DNA of 64,000 nucleotides from Tessaracoccus coleopterorum. Lineage in GTDB: Bacteria > Actinomycetota > Actinomycetes > Propionibacteriales > Propionibacteriaceae. The notes under the pieces are model-generated. The model ran no database searches, was not told the DNA's origin, and saw only the letters and a program-made list of their open reading frames with translations. This document shows, piece by piece, positions 41,282 to 51,830 of the stretch. The position numbers were made by a program, and so were the translations under genes. The stretch's first letter is position 1, and each line of letters begins with the position of its first letter. The stretch spans positions 1,116,001 to 1,180,000 of the forward strand of contig NZ_JAANIJ010000001.1 in the NCBI RefSeq assembly GCF_011174705.1. The letters run 5' to 3'.

Positions 41282-41814
41282 TCATACACGGATCGCTAGA
41301 CGCTCGTCCGCCTTGCGCCAGAGCCATCCGGAGGACCGCACGGTGACCGCGCTCGCCACCAGTCGTTGGGCTAGGGAGGTCAGGAGTCCGTCGTAGTCGT
41401 TGGCCGCGGACTCGAAGATTAGCGGCACATCCAGAGGCTGGAAGCCCGACTCCCGAGGCACCTGCCAGCCGTTGTGGGACCAATGCACCGTGGTGGCGTC
41501 CCGGCTCACATCCACGCTGAGCGCGCCACACTCGAGGTCGCCACATTGCTGGCAGACGAGCATGGCTGCTCGGCCGTCGGGGAACTCGCCGGCGCCCGCG
41601 GATCTGAGGCTCTCAAGCCAAGCCAGCCCGCCCGCTAGGTCCCAACCCGTCACCATCCAAGTGGTGTTATCCGGGGTGTCTCCCAGCCGAGCATGCTTCG
41701 CAGTAGTTGGCCGTTCACCGTCCAGTCCAGGAATGCGTGCTCCTTGGCCTCAGCTGTGTCGCGATTCAGCAGCGACGTCGCCGTTGTTGCTTCGGCTACG
41801 GCGAGGAGGCCCAT
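41282..41814 (-). CDS. hypothetical protein with CxxC...C cluster (one frameshift)
   Basis: About 178 residues. It starts MGLLAVAEATTATSLLNRDT, with WTVNGQLLRSMLGWETP near residue 35. After a break near 41670 it continues TTWMVTGWDLAGGLAWLESL, AAMLVCQQCGDLECGALSVD and SLAQRLVASAVTVR. The CQQCGDLECG segment may bind zinc or simply be structural. I do not recognise a family. It lies convergent with hsdR and just outside the IS256 element. Confidence 0.6.
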
Positions 41815-41893
41815 GTTGCCAGCCTAGAAGCCGTCGCACGGATGGAACCCCAGACGCCTGGATCTGACCCGAACACGGTGCCGACGAGGGCGG

Positions 41894-43283
41894 GTCTGTC
41901 AAACGAACGGTGTAACTGGGTTGTGTTGTCATGCTGGTCTGGGGCTGCTGAGGCGGCCGTCGAATCGGATGTCGAAAGCGTTGAGGGCTTCCTTCCATCT
42001 CTGGGTCCAGCGGCCTTGCCTTTGCCTGTGGGGTCGAGCGCCATGACGGCGAGGTAGACGCACTTGAGCGCGGCCTGCTCGTTGGGGAAGTGCCCGCGGG
42101 CTCGGACTGCCTTGCGGATGCGGGCGTTGACCGACTCGATCGCATTCGTGGTGCACACGATGCGTCGGATCTCGCGGTCGAAGCCGAGGAACGGGACGAA
42201 CTCGGCCCAGGCGTTCTCCCACAGCCGCACGATTGCCGGGTACTTGTCGCCCCACGCTTCGGCGAACTCGAGGAATCGTTCCTCGGCCTCGGTGAGGGTC
42301 GCAGCCTGGTAGACGGGCTTCAAGGCCCGGGAGATGGCGTCCCAGTGCTGCCGGGCGGAGTACTTGAAGCTGTTGCGCATCAGGTGCACGATGCAGGTCT
42401 GCACGATCGTCTCCTTCCACACCGTGTTCACCGACTCGGGCAGCCCCTTGAGGCCGTCGCACACCACCATCAGGACGTCGTTCACGCCGCGGTTCTTGAG
42501 CTCCGTGAGGACCTGCAGCCCGTACTTGGCGCCTTCCCACCGTCTCCTGCCCACAGGCCGAGGATGTCCCGGTTGCCCTCCGTCGTGACCGCAAGGGCGA
42601 CGTAGATGGGGCGGTTGGCGACCTGGCCGTCTCGGACCTTGACGTGGATCGCGTCGATGAACACGACCGGGTAGACCGGGTCCAGGGGCCGGTTCTGCCA
42701 CTCCGACATCCCGTCGAGCACCTTGTCGGTGATCGTGGAGATCGTGGTCTTCGACACCTCCGAGCCGTACACCTCGGCCAGGTGAGCGCTGATATCGCCG
42801 TGGGTCATGCCCGCGCCGACAAGGACAAGACGATGTTCTCGATCGACCCCAACCGGCGCTGCCGCTTCGCGACGATCGTTGGTTCGAACGTTCCGGCACG
42901 GTCTCTAGGGACGCCGATGGTGACCGGACCGGCCTTCGTCAGCACCGTCTTCGTCCGGGTGCCGTTGCGGGCGTTGCCGTCCGCAGAGGCGCCCTTGGTG
43001 TGCTTGTCGTAGCCGAGGTGGTCGGTGATCTCACCTTCCAGCGCGGACTCCAGCACCAGTCGGGTCAACTCAGACAGCAGACCGCCCTCCCGTCGACCGA
43101 CAGGCCCTGGCGTTGCGCGTCACCCACGAGCTGGGCACCCAGCCCCGGTCCACCACCGGCGGCTGTGTCGCCTCCGTCATCACAGCCAATCCGGCTCCCT
43201 CCACCACAGCCGCTGGGGCCATGCCAACCTGCTTGCTCATCGTGTTCCTCCTTGATCGGAGTTACACCGTTGACCGTACAGTC
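41894..43283 (-). mobile_element. IS256-family insertion sequence
   Basis: A 1,390-bp element bounded by imperfect 24-bp inverted repeats at 41894-41917 and 43260-43283 (inner part AACGGTGTAACT exact). It contains one mutator-type transposase gene. It inserted between the hypothetical gene at 41814 and the 3' end of the PfkB gene. No target duplication could be defined by eye. Confidence 0.88.
41929..43240 (-). CDS. IS256-family (mutator) transposase (frameshifted)
   Basis: About 438 residues. Start MSKQVGMAPAAVVEGAG, then after a break near 43110 the IS256 N-terminus LVLESALEGEITDHLGYDKH and RAGTFEPTIVAKRQRRLGSI. The catalytic DDE residues lie in VVFIDAIHVKVRD, MVVCDGLKGLPESV and the WENAWAEFVPFL region; C/TTNAIESVNARIRKAVR is the family signature. 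Breaks near 42805, 42540 and 42020 must be bridged. A second, truncated copy lies at 52800-53510. Confidence 0.9.
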
Positions 43284-43327
43284 CCGCACATCGCGCCAGC
43301 TCCGGGGCAGCGCCGCACACATGGCCG

Positions 43328-44305
43328 CTATCTCCAGGATGCAGCTGGCGACACCGAGGAGGCTTCGGGCCGCCTGCCCGAATCCGCGTAACCCAACATT
43401 CGAGCGACCTCATCGAACGATGGGGCTGTGCCCCTGGCGGCCACAGACGATGGCCGCAGCAGCGACACCGCGATCAAGCGCTCTTTGGACATCGTCGAAG
43501 TCCGGGAGAGGGACGACAAAAACCCAGCCATGAACGTATCGCCCGCGCCGACGGTATCCACCACTGCCACTTCTCTACCAGGAGAAGCGACCTGCCGGCC
43601 GTCGGGTGTCACAGCCATCGCGCCCTCGGCACCGAGTGTGACTACGAACATAGAGAGGCCGAAGTCGCTGGCCCAGCGCTGCGCGTAGTAGAGGGGATCC
43701 GAACCGTCCTCCACCAACCACGCGATGTCTTCGTCACTTGCTTTGACGATGCCCGCATTTCGCCCAACAGCGCGCATGAGGCTGGAGACCCGCTCAAGGT
43801 ATCGCGATCTGTCGGGCATCGTTGAGGGCCGTACGTTGATGTCGTAACTCAAGGAGGCGGCAGTCTGGTTAACGAAATCCAGCAGCGCCGGGGCACCAGC
43901 TCCGACCACGGTTCCGATCGAACCAAAATGCAACCAGTCGCCGGCTTGCAGCGTGGGGAAATCACCAGCCTGCCAACCGAAATTTGAGGTCTTGTCGAAG
44001 TGGAAGCAGTAGTCCGCCTTTCCCACATCATCCAGGGACACGATTGCCAGGGACGTTGCTTCCTCCGTACTGGTCGAGAGGCCCAGCCCCACACCGGCAC
44101 CTGCCAGATGCATCCGCAACTGCTGCCCGAAGGCGTCGGTACTGAGCCTTCCCAGGAAGTCGACGTCCTCGCCCAACGTCGCGAGGGCTCTGGCAGTGTT
44201 GAAAGGGCCACCGCCCGAATAGGCGGTCCACTTCCCAGCGGTTGCCGCAGGCGCATGATCAGGGATCAGATCGATCAGTGCCTCGCCACAGACGACAAAC
44301 CTCAT
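43328..44305 (-). CDS. PfkB-family carbohydrate kinase (fructokinase-like)
   Basis: Reads intact, 325 residues. The start MRFVVCGEALIDLIPDHAP and YSGGGPFNTARALATLG are the PfkB N-terminal signature, and DTVGAGDTFMAGFLSSL is the C-terminal signature with the catalytic Asp. SYDINVRPSTMPD lines the sugar pocket. It would phosphorylate the hexose produced by the epimerase gene upstream. Last gene of the sugar operon, ending 45 bp from the IS256 element, so its native C-terminus could have been altered, but the length is normal. Confidence 0.88.
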   Translation of the reverse strand: MRFVVCGEALIDLIPDHAPAATAGKWTAYSGGGPFNTARALATLGEDVDFLGRLSTDAFGQQLRMHLAGAGVGLGLSTSTEEATSLAIVSLDDVGKADYCFHFDKTSNFGWQAGDFPTLQAGDWLHFGSIGTVVGAGAPALLDFVNQTAASLSYDINVRPSTMPDRSRYLERVSSLMRAVGRNAGIVKASDEDIAWLVEDGSDPLYYAQRWASDFGLSMFVVTLGAEGAMAVTPDGRQVASPGREVAVVDTVGAGDTFMAGFLSSLSRTSTMSKERLIAVSLLRPSSVAARGTAPSFDEVARMLGYADSGRRPEASSVSPAASWR

Positions 44306-44408
44306 CCGTCACTCCTTGTCGTACTATCGTGATCGCCTCGGGTACAAGGAACGCGACAGGCGCGATTCCCCGGATACTCCGGTGCTCATCCCTCTCCCAA
44401 GGGGTGGG

Positions 44409-44435
44409 GTGGGCACGACAGAGCGCCGTGCCCAC
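44409..44435 (-). terminator. hairpin between epimerase and kinase genes
   Basis: GTGGGCAC and GTGCCCAC form a perfect 8-bp stem around an 11-nt loop, beginning 4 bp after the epimerase stop on the minus strand. No T-run follows, so it may attenuate rather than end transcription into the PfkB gene. Confidence 0.5.
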
Positions 44436-44439
44436 CGCG

Positions 44440-45299
44440 CTAGACCCGCGACGCTTTGATCCAACCCTGCATCATGCTGCGGGCGTGGGTCGCCAGGGCT
44501 TCTCCGCTGTCCCAGAGATTGCGCCAGATCGCCAAGTCGCTACTCAGGCTCTCCATCACCACTGCGCTGGAGAAACTCTCGAAGGTGATGGCACCTTCGT
44601 ACCGAATATCTGCCAGCGCGCTGAAGAACGATCCGAAGTCGATGTGCCCGGATCCCAGATAGCCGCGGTGGTTTTCGCCAATGTGGACGTACCCCAACCT
44701 GTCGCCCACCAACCGCACGGGTCGCGAGAAGTCCGACTCCTCAATGTTCATGTGATAAACGTCCAAGTGGATGAACATGTTCTCCGCCCCGATGTCGTCG
44801 ATGAGGCTCAGGGCATCCGCTGCTGTGTTGATCACGTTCGTCTCGTAGCGATTGCAGACCTCCAGGCCCAGATCGACGCCCAATTCAGCAGCCATCTGGG
44901 CTGCATCCTTGAGGCTTGCGACGATGTTGGCGCGACCCTTCGCAGACAAGGGAGCCTTAGCCTTGCCGAAGGCGCCATAGAGAGCGCCCGTCAGGACCTT
45001 GCCACCCAGTTCATGGGTGATCTTGATCGATTCCTCGATCAGCTCGAGCCCACGCTTCACCACAGCAGGGTCGTCGCTGGAGACATCCGCATCCGGAGCC
45101 AACCCCGAGAGCAAGCGACGGACAGTCCTGCCTCTTTCAGGAGGCTGGACGCCTCATCTGGGTCAGAGTCGAAACCAGCGTGGAGCGAGAACTCCAGCAG
45201 ATCGAAGCCAGCCGCTTTGGTACTGGCGACGGCCTTCTGCACGGATGCTGCACTTGTGTCGCCGGCCCAGACCAGAGCGTGAATTCCTAGCTGGTTCAT
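44440..45299 (-). CDS. sugar phosphate isomerase/epimerase, D-tagatose/allulose 3-epimerase-like (one frameshift)
   Basis: About 286-residue TIM-barrel enzyme. It begins MNQLGIHALVWAGDTSAASV, then AAGFDLLEFSL. After a break near 45112 it continues VDLGLEVCNRYETNVINTAA (metal-binding Glu), MFIHLDVYHMNIEESDF (metal-binding Asp/His) and LGYVHIGENHRGYLGSGHID, with the last metal Glu in GAITFESFSS. This is the ketose 3-epimerase layout (AP endonuclease 2 superfamily). It probably interconverts a ketohexose such as allulose, tagatose or fructose; which one is not readable. Confidence 0.85.
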
Positions 45300-45310
45300 G
45301 GGGCTTCCTC

Positions 45311-45749
45311 TCAAACGTTCTCAACAAGTTCGACGGGCGTGCCGTCAGGGTCATTCAGGTAAACGACCTTGTTGCCGGCCCAGGGCCCATCGCAACCACC
45401 TGCGGTGCAGAGTTGAATTCAATGCTGTCCTTTAGCTCGCCGTAGAGCTTCTCGACATCCTCTACGTTGAGGGCGACATGCATAGCTCCGGCATCGCGGT
45501 TGGGGCGATCGTTTGTCGGGCGTCCCTGGGCGTCTGGTACTCAAGCAACTCGAGCACCGAACCCTCATCCATTGGAAGGAAGGCAACGCGGATGACCGCT
45601 TCCTCTTCCTGCACCAGCTTGCTGAGCCAGTCGCCTTCAATCGTGAAGATCCACTCCGCCGGCGGCTCGCCGAAACCGAGTCGCGTGTAGAACTCGACGG
45701 AGCGCTCGAGATTCGAGACGGTGATTCCAACGTGATTCAAAATGCCCAT
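45311..45749 (-). CDS. VOC-superfamily (glyoxalase/dioxygenase-fold) protein (one frameshift)
   Basis: About 147 residues. The first betaalphabetabetabeta module starts ILNHVGITVSNLERSVEFYT with a metal-type His, and VLELLEYQTP carries the Glu. After a break near 45525 the second module reads MHVALNVEDVEKLYGELKD and NKVVYLNDPDGTPVELVENV. H...E pairs in both halves fit a metal-dependent glyoxalase or epimerase. Lying inside a sugar operon between a permease and an epimerase gene, it may be a sugar-processing VOC enzyme; the activity is inference. Confidence 0.8.
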
Positions 45750-45775
45750 GACATTTTCCTTTCATAATTGGGCTG

Positions 45776-46850
45776 CTATGCAGCCACAGAGGGAACTGAT
45801 TGCTTGGTCAGCTTTCGGCGTTTCCAAGGGAACTTCAACGGGGAGTTGAGCAACGACGCCCCAAGAGCAGGACGCCGAGTGCCAACAACTGCATCTGAGA
45901 CCCGGCGTTGCCAGGGACCAGCAGCAGGATTCCGGCGTTTAGCCAGACGACCACGAGCGTCGCCAGCAGCACACCGGCGACTCGTCCGATTCCGCCGGTA
46001 ATGGCGACACCGCCCAACACAGCGATGGTGATTGCAGGAAGCGCCATTCCATTGCCCGAGACCCCAGCGTCCGGCCTCGCAGATGCGAACTGCGCGACGA
46101 CGAAGACTCCTGCGAGCGCCGAGATGCCACCGGACAGGGCGTAGCTCAAGGCCCGGTAGAGCCGGTTGGGGAGCGCAGCCCAACGTGCCGCCTCATCGTT
46201 GGTGCCGGCGGCGTACAGGACCCTACCGAAGGTGGTCCGGTTGAGGAGGGCCCAGACCAACACCGCCACCGGAACCAGGAATGTCAGCAGACCCAGCGGG
46301 ACGAGAGGCAGGAACCGGCCAATCAGCGGGATCTCAACTGACTGTGCAGCCGAGTAGAAGTCTTGGATGGGCTGCGTGTTGATTGGTGACTGGTTGCTCA
46401 CCAAGATCGCAATGGACTTCAGTGCGTAGAAGCTCGCCAAGGTCGCAATGATGGGGGGAAAGTCGATGTAGGCGATCAGGACGCCGTTGACCGCCCCGCA
46501 CGCTGCTCCGACAAGCACTGCCAAGAGAATTGCTAGGAACAGCGGCCAGCCCCACACACCGTAGGCGAAACCGAAAACGATCCCGCTAAGTGAAACCACT
46601 GCTCCCACCGACAGATCGATGCCGGCCCGCCCCGAGAGGATCACAAGGAGTTGCGCAAGCCCAACATGGCGAGCGGAATCGCATTGATCAGGGCCATAGC
46701 CATGTAGTCGGGCGTGTAGCGGGCGGAGGTGAATCCTGCGGCGCTGAGGGACATCATGCCCACCACCACGACCACAAGCAGCACAGCAAGCAGCAGCACC
46801 CGATTCGTGGTCAGATTGGCAAGAACTCGCTGGATTGGGTTTTGCTTCAT
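45776..46850 (-). CDS. sugar ABC permease, RbsC-like (second subunit, frameshifted)
   Basis: About 359 residues. The start MKQNPIQRVLANLTTNRVLL overlaps the stop of the first permease (ATGA). After a break near 46660 the RbsC-type core follows: GRAGIDLSVGAVVSLSGIVF, IIATLASFYALKSIAILVSN, VLYAAGTNDEAARWAAL and ITIAVLGGVAITGGIGRVAG. A last break near 45870 leads to the end KRRKLTKQSVPSVAA. It forms the membrane channel with the upstream RbsC-like subunit. Confidence 0.85.
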
Positions 46851-47855
46851 GCTTCTCTCCTATGGCGGCGCTCACGGATGATGTCGACGCCAACAGCCAG
46901 GACGATGGCGATACCTACGAAGAGGTCAGCCGACTGTGACGGCCATCCGAGCTGGGTCACACCCGAACGCACCGTCTGCACAAGGACGGCGCCCAGGAGC
47001 GTCCCGAGCACTGAACCTCGGCCTCCGAGGACGGACGTGCCACCGATGACGACTGACGCAATCACGAGCAACTCCATGCCGATGCCCACCGACTGCTCAA
47101 CGGTGCTCGTGCCCGAAGCAATCACGAAGGTGGCGGCGAATCCGGCCAGCAGTCCTGTGACGGCGTACGCCATGATGGCCAGGCCAGACACGCGAACGCC
47201 GGCTCTCACGGCTGCCGTCTGGTTGCCGCCAACGGCATAGAGATGGCGCCCAGCGCGGTATTGGCGAAGAAACACCCAGGCGAACGCCACCAAGATGCAC
47301 GTCAACACGAAGCTATGGGGAATGCCGAACGTCCGTCCGTTGACGCCCCGCCCGAACACATCCAGGACCGACGGGATGCCGCTGACCGTGGACGAATCGA
47401 AGATCCTGAAGGCCACGAACTGGAACAGGTTTGCAGTGCCAAACGTGACGATGATCGGGTGGATCTTGCCGAGGGCGACGACCGTGCCGTTGAACAGGCC
47501 CAAGACCGCACCCAAGGCGACGGAGACGACGATGGCCAGCACCGCCGGGGTACCGTTCACGAGGAGCTTCGCCGTGACGACGGCGGCCAACATGACCATG
47601 CCGCCGACTGAGACGTCGATTCCTCCTGTGATCATGACGAACGTCATGCCAACGCCTATGAGGGCGATGGGAGCAACACTCACCAGCAGGGGAACGATCG
47701 AACCTTGGGTGAGGAAGGCTGGCGTGGTGAGCGCCAAGAATCCCCACAGCGCCGCGATGAGAACTATGAGGACCCATTCTTGGCCGGTCACCAGGTTCGG
47801 TAACACCCGTGGCGCTTTACCCTCGGCTGAGCGGGCTGAGCAGCGTCATACTCAT
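46847..47855 (-). CDS. sugar ABC permease, RbsC-like (first subunit)
   Basis: About 336 residues. The long core reads ALTTPAFLTQGSIVPLLVSV, GVGMTFVMITGGIDVSVGGM, KIHPIIVTFGTANLFQFVAF, LYAVGGNQTAAVRAGVRVSG and VIGGTSVLGGRGSVLGTLLG, all RbsC family. The start at 47855 (MSMTLLSPLSRG) overlaps the ATPase stop; one break near 47817 must be bridged to join it, otherwise a TTG/GTG near 47806 would serve. Confidence 0.88.
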
Positions 47856-49363
47856 GCTGAAGCTCCTTCTTCCTCGGTCACTCCTGAAGCAGCTGCAAGG
47901 AGTTGAGACTGTGTGAACCCAGAGCGGAACTCACGCACGATCCCGCCTTCCCGGAAGACGAGGACCCGGTCACACATGCGCGTCAGTTCAGTGAGATCAG
48001 TCGTGGCCATGAGGACTGCGGAACCCTCTTCGGCCATCTTCTCGATCAGCTGATGGATCTCTTCCTTCGCGCCGACGTCGACGCCCTGGGTCGGTTCGGC
48101 GAGGAGGAGGAGCCTTGGCGAACCGACCATCTGGCGAGCCATGACCACCTTCTGCGCGTTACCGCCCGACATCGCTGCAACGTGCTGATGAGGAGAAGGA
48201 GTCTTGATGCGCAGCGCGGAGATGAGTTCCTTCGACCGCTTCAGTTCCTTTTGCAGAGTGAGGAATCCTGCTGAACTGAAGCGTTGCAGTTCGCGAATGG
48301 TGATGTTGAACTTGATGCTCTGGAAGGAAAACAGCGCTTGGCGGGCTCGGTTCGCAGGGACAACGCTGATACCGGCAGCCTTGGCTGACCGCGGATCGGA
48401 GATTTGAACCCTCTTGCCATCGAGGTGGACGTGGCCACCATGGGTCGAACGCATGCCATACAGGGATTCGACGAGTTCGAAGGTTCCAGATCCGAGCAGC
48501 CCGTAGAGCCCTACGACCTCTCCGGTGTGCACGGTCACGTCATTGAAGGGGCCTGCCTCCGAGAAGCCAATCGACTTGGCCTCGAGAACCGGTTCACCGC
48601 TCGTGGGACTGGTCGCCTTCTCCCTGGTCTGGATGTCGCCGACCATCCACTCGATGACGTCCCGCATTCTTGCTTCTTTGGTTTCCACGGAAGTCACGAG
48701 TTGGCCATCACGCAGCACGGTGATCGCATCGCTGATCTTGAAGACCTCGTCGAGGCGGTGCGTGATGTAGATGACGGCCACCCCACCTGAGGCGAGCCGG
48801 CGGACGATGTCGAAGAGGCGGCTGATCTCCGCGTCGGTCAGGATGGCCGAAGGCTCATCCAGGATGAGAATCCTCGCATCGTCAGCGACCGCCTTCGCGA
48901 TGGCGACTTGCTGCTGTTCCGCTATGGAGAGTCTGCGCACTGGCATTGCAGCGCGTCCGTTGGGGAAGTCAATCAGATCCAGGATCTGCTCGGTTCGCCC
49001 GGCCTGCTCCTTCCACGAGATCCGTCCGCCTCGCGTCACCTCACGCCCCAAGAAGATGTTCTCGGTAACCGTTAGTTCGGGGACCAACTCCGGTTCTTGG
49101 TAAACAGTTCTCACGCCCAGGCGCATAGCTTCAGCGGTACTGGAAATGGTGACGCATTCTCCATCCATGAGGATCTCGCCCGCATCAGGCGATTCAAGAC
49201 CGGCAATCATCTTGATCATGGTGGACTTGCCCGCACCGTTCTCACCGATGAGTGCGTGGATCGAGCCTGGCTCCACCACAAGGGACGCACCACGAAGGGC
49301 ATGGACGCCGCCGAATCTCTTGTGGATATTTCTGAGTTCGATGCGCGGAGGGACGGAAGTCAT
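47852..49363 (-). CDS. rbsA: sugar ABC transporter ATP-binding protein, RbsA/MglA-like
   Basis: Intact, 503 residues with two fused nucleotide-binding domains. Domain 1 (about 8-240): Walker A GENGAGKST, signature RRLSIAEQQQVAIAKA and Walker B ILILDEPSA. Domain 2 (about 255-495): the degenerate Walker A GLLGSGTFELVESL, AAMSGGNAQKVVMARQM and LLLLAEPTQGVDVGAKEEI. This is the RbsA layout in which only the first site is canonical. It energises the two RbsC-like permeases with which it is translationally coupled. Confidence 0.93.
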   Translation of the reverse strand: MTSVPPRIELRNIHKRFGGVHALRGASLVVEPGSIHALIGENGAGKSTMIKMIAGLESPDAGEILMDGECVTISSTAEAMRLGVRTVYQEPELVPELTVTENIFLGREVTRGGRISWKEQAGRTEQILDLIDFPNGRAAMPVRRLSIAEQQQVAIAKAVADDARILILDEPSAILTDAEISRLFDIVRRLASGGVAVIYITHRLDEVFKISDAITVLRDGQLVTSVETKEARMRDVIEWMVGDIQTREKATSPTSGEPVLEAKSIGFSEAGPFNDVTVHTGEVVGLYGLLGSGTFELVESLYGMRSTHGGHVHLDGKRVQISDPRSAKAAGISVVPANRARQALFSFQSIKFNITIRELQRFSSAGFLTLQKELKRSKELISALRIKTPSPHQHVAAMSGGNAQKVVMARQMVGSPRLLLLAEPTQGVDVGAKEEIHQLIEKMAEEGSAVLMATTDLTELTRMCDRVLVFREGGIVREFRSGFTQSQLLAAASGVTEEEGASA

Positions 49364-49446
49364 ATCTTTCTCCGGGGTTGAGAGTGCACGCCGGGCAGAG
49401 CCGCCAGGCCCGAGGCCCGGCGTGCAACCTGTGATCGCTGGATGGC

Positions 49447-50494
49447 CTAGTAGTCGAACTGGTCGACGTTCTCGGCAGTGAAGACGAAGGGGCCTCCGAG
49501 GAGCATCATCTTGGACTCGGGGTCGTACTCAACACCCTCAAGCTCTCCCACGCTGATGGACTCTTCGAATTCCTCGCCCTGGGCCAACTGCCATCCGGCC
49601 CAACCAGTCAGGTAGCCAAGATCCGACACGTTCCAGAGGACGGAGCCGCTCGACGAGCCATCCTTGAGGTAGGGCTTCAGGTCATTGGGGTGCCGCCACC
49701 GACCGTGAAGACCTCCCCGATCCTCCCTGCGTCCTGGACCGCCTGCGCGACCGCCGGAGCTGCCGAGGCGCAGATGCCGATGAGGCCGTTGATCTCCGGG
49801 TCAGCGTTCATGAGATCCGTTGCCATCTGTGCAGCTTTGGCCTGATCCTCGCCGGCGTAGACGGTTTGGGTGAACTCGATGTCGGGGTAGTCGGAGGTCA
49901 TCTTCTCCTTGGCGGCATCGATGTAGGCGTTGAGGTTGGTCGCGGTCTCACCACAGGAGACGATTGCGAACTTGCCGCTACCGCCCATGGCATCGGCGAG
50001 CGTCTCAGCGAGGGTGGCACCGTGGTTCTGCGTAGTGGTCTGATTGACGAACAGTTCACGGATGGAGTTGGGGCATCGGTATCCGAGGTGGCGACGCGGA
50101 TCCCTGCGCTCTGCGCCTCCTTCAGGAGGGGCGCAAGCGAATCGGGGTCGTTCGGTGCCACGATGAGCGTGTCGACGCCCTGCTGGATGAAGGAGCGCAC
50201 GATATCGGACTGCGCGGCGGCGTCAGACGTCGTGGGGCCCTGGTAAAGCCATTCAAAACCGAACTCCGCGGCGGCCTTCTCTCCCCCGCGGTTCATCTCC
50301 TCAAAGTAGGGGATGCCCTGAAGCTTCGGGACGAAAGCCACCGTGATGTCACCATCGCCCTGGGCTGTGGCGCTGCTGGCCGTGGTGCCTGCTGTGGCTG
50401 CATTCTGGTCATCGCTCGTGCTGCGTTCAGTGCAGCCGGCTGCTAGGAGGAGAGAGGCGGTTGCGGCGAGCGCAACCAAGGAACGCGTCTTCAT
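49447..50494 (-). CDS. sugar-binding lipoprotein, RbsB-like (frameshifted)
   Basis: About 350 residues. Signal peptide MKTRSLVALAATASLLLAAG then lipid-attachment C in AAGC, followed by a Ser/Thr/Ala linker. The periplasmic-binding-protein fold: ITVAFVPKLQGIPYFEEMNR, QQGVDTLIVAPNDPDSLAPL, AGIRVATSDTDAP, SGKFAIVSCGETATN and INGLIGICASAAPAVAQAVQ. Breaks near 50070 and 49690 must be bridged. Ligand is a pentose, hexose or autoinducer-like sugar; the operon's epimerase and kinase suggest a ketohexose. First gene of the operon, divergent from lacI. Confidence 0.85.
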
Positions 50495-50552
50495 GATCAA
50501 CTCCGATCTATGTGTGGTGGAGGGGCCACCCCGTGCCATGCCGCCTTGGAAT

Positions 50553-50566
50553 GGCAATCGATTTCC
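50553..50566. promoter_or_regulatory. candidate LacI-type operator of the ketohexose operon
   Basis: GGCAATCGATTTCC is a near-perfect palindrome (12 of 14 positions) with the central CG typical of LacI-family operators. It lies 59 bp upstream of the binding-protein gene and 95 bp upstream of the divergent lacI. Confidence 0.5.
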
Positions 50567-50660
50567 TTTTATTAGTGTATTCCAGGACACGCGGGGCCGT
50601 CAAGCCCTACTATGTGACGATGGAACAGGGTGGTTTGACAGTGACGCAGGAAGTTTCGCA

Positions 50661-51680
50661 GTGACGCAGGAAACGGTACGGATCTCGGACGTGGCCCAAG
50701 CAGCGGGCGTCTCGCCCGCCACCGTTTCACGCGTTCTCGGTGGCAGCACGCATCGCGTGAGTGCGAAGACCCGGGCAAAGGTCGAATCCACCGCACGGGC
50801 TCTTGGCTACCGCGTTAACCCGATCGCACGCGCTCTGAGGCTATCCACCACCGGTTCTGTTGGCATGGTGGTTCCAAGCATCGGCAACCCCTTCTTCACC
50901 GAACTGGTCGAGGCAGTCGAACACCAACTCGCGGCGGCGCGGGTAAACCTCTACCTGTGTGATGCCCGAGGCGACATCGAGATGGAGGCCTCACGACTGA
51001 AATCGTTATCCAACGGAGCTGTCGACGGCATTTTGTCCGTGCCACTCCACGAAACGCTCAGCGAACCCGCCGCATCAGCCGCTGCCGCCAGAGTCCCCTT
51101 GTCCAGCTGGACCGTCAGGTAAGAGGGCTGGAAGCGCCTTGGGTGGGCGTCGAGGACCACAAGGGATCCAAGAGCTCATGTCTCACCTCAATGCGATCGG
51201 TGCCCGCACGATCGGCATGGTGACCAGCACCTCGGCCAGTATCTCCGCAGGCGTGAGAACACAAGAAGTGATGCGTCAAGCACAGCGGCTGAACATGGAC
51301 CTCTCATCCGAGCACCTCATTGACACGCACCTCTCACTCGAAGACGGTGTTGCCGCCGCCGGAGTCCTTCTGAAGGCCGGCCCCTGCCAGACGCCATTGT
51401 CTGTGTGAACGACCTCCTGGGCATCGGACTCCTCAACGGCTTGCGGCGTCATGGGATCAGTTGTCCTAGAGACGTGCTGGTCACCGGCTTTGACGGCATG
51501 AGGTTCTCATCAATCATGGCTCCGAGCCTCACGACTGTGATCCAGCCACTGGCCGGGATCGCGGCGGAGGGGATCCGCCTGCTCTCCGATCCGCACAACG
51601 CCCGTACCGGCATCACGGTGGCGTTACCGGGAAAGCTCCGACTAGGAGAGAGCACCGGCGGTCCCATTTCGAGCCAGTAG
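50661..51680 (+). CDS. LacI-family transcriptional regulator of the ketohexose operon (frameshifted)
   Basis: About 340 residues. Helix-turn-helix VRISDVAQAAGVSPATVSRV with hinge LGYRVNPIARALRLSTTGSV. Effector domain: GMVVPSIGNPFFTELVEAVE, DGILSVPLHETLSEP, NAIGARTIGMVTSTS, VCVNDLLGIGLLNGLR and TGFDGMRFSSIMAPSLTTVI. Breaks near 51105 and 51390 must be bridged. GTG 50661 is the start; a GTGACGCAGGAA sequence is duplicated 20 bp upstream but is out of frame. It most likely represses the divergent sugar operon until an operon sugar or its phosphate binds. Confidence 0.88.
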
Positions 51681-51731
51681 GCAGTCAAGTCGAGCCAGTA
51701 GGCAGTCAAGTCGAGCCAGTAGGCACTCAAG
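51669..51731. repeat. three 21-bp tandem repeats over the lacI stop codon
   Basis: TCGAGCCAGTAGGCAGTCAAG is present three times in tandem, the third with one change (GCACTC). The stop codon of lacI lies inside the first unit. Function unknown; could be a replication-slippage relic or a protein-binding array. Confidence 0.9.
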
Positions 51732-51830
51732 CGTGGCATAAGGCCAAGTCGTGCCGATGGCGCACTCGCGCCGCCTGGAGTCGGAGTCTTGCTGCGTCAC
51801 CAGCGGTGTTGCACCAGAAACCCGGTGGGC

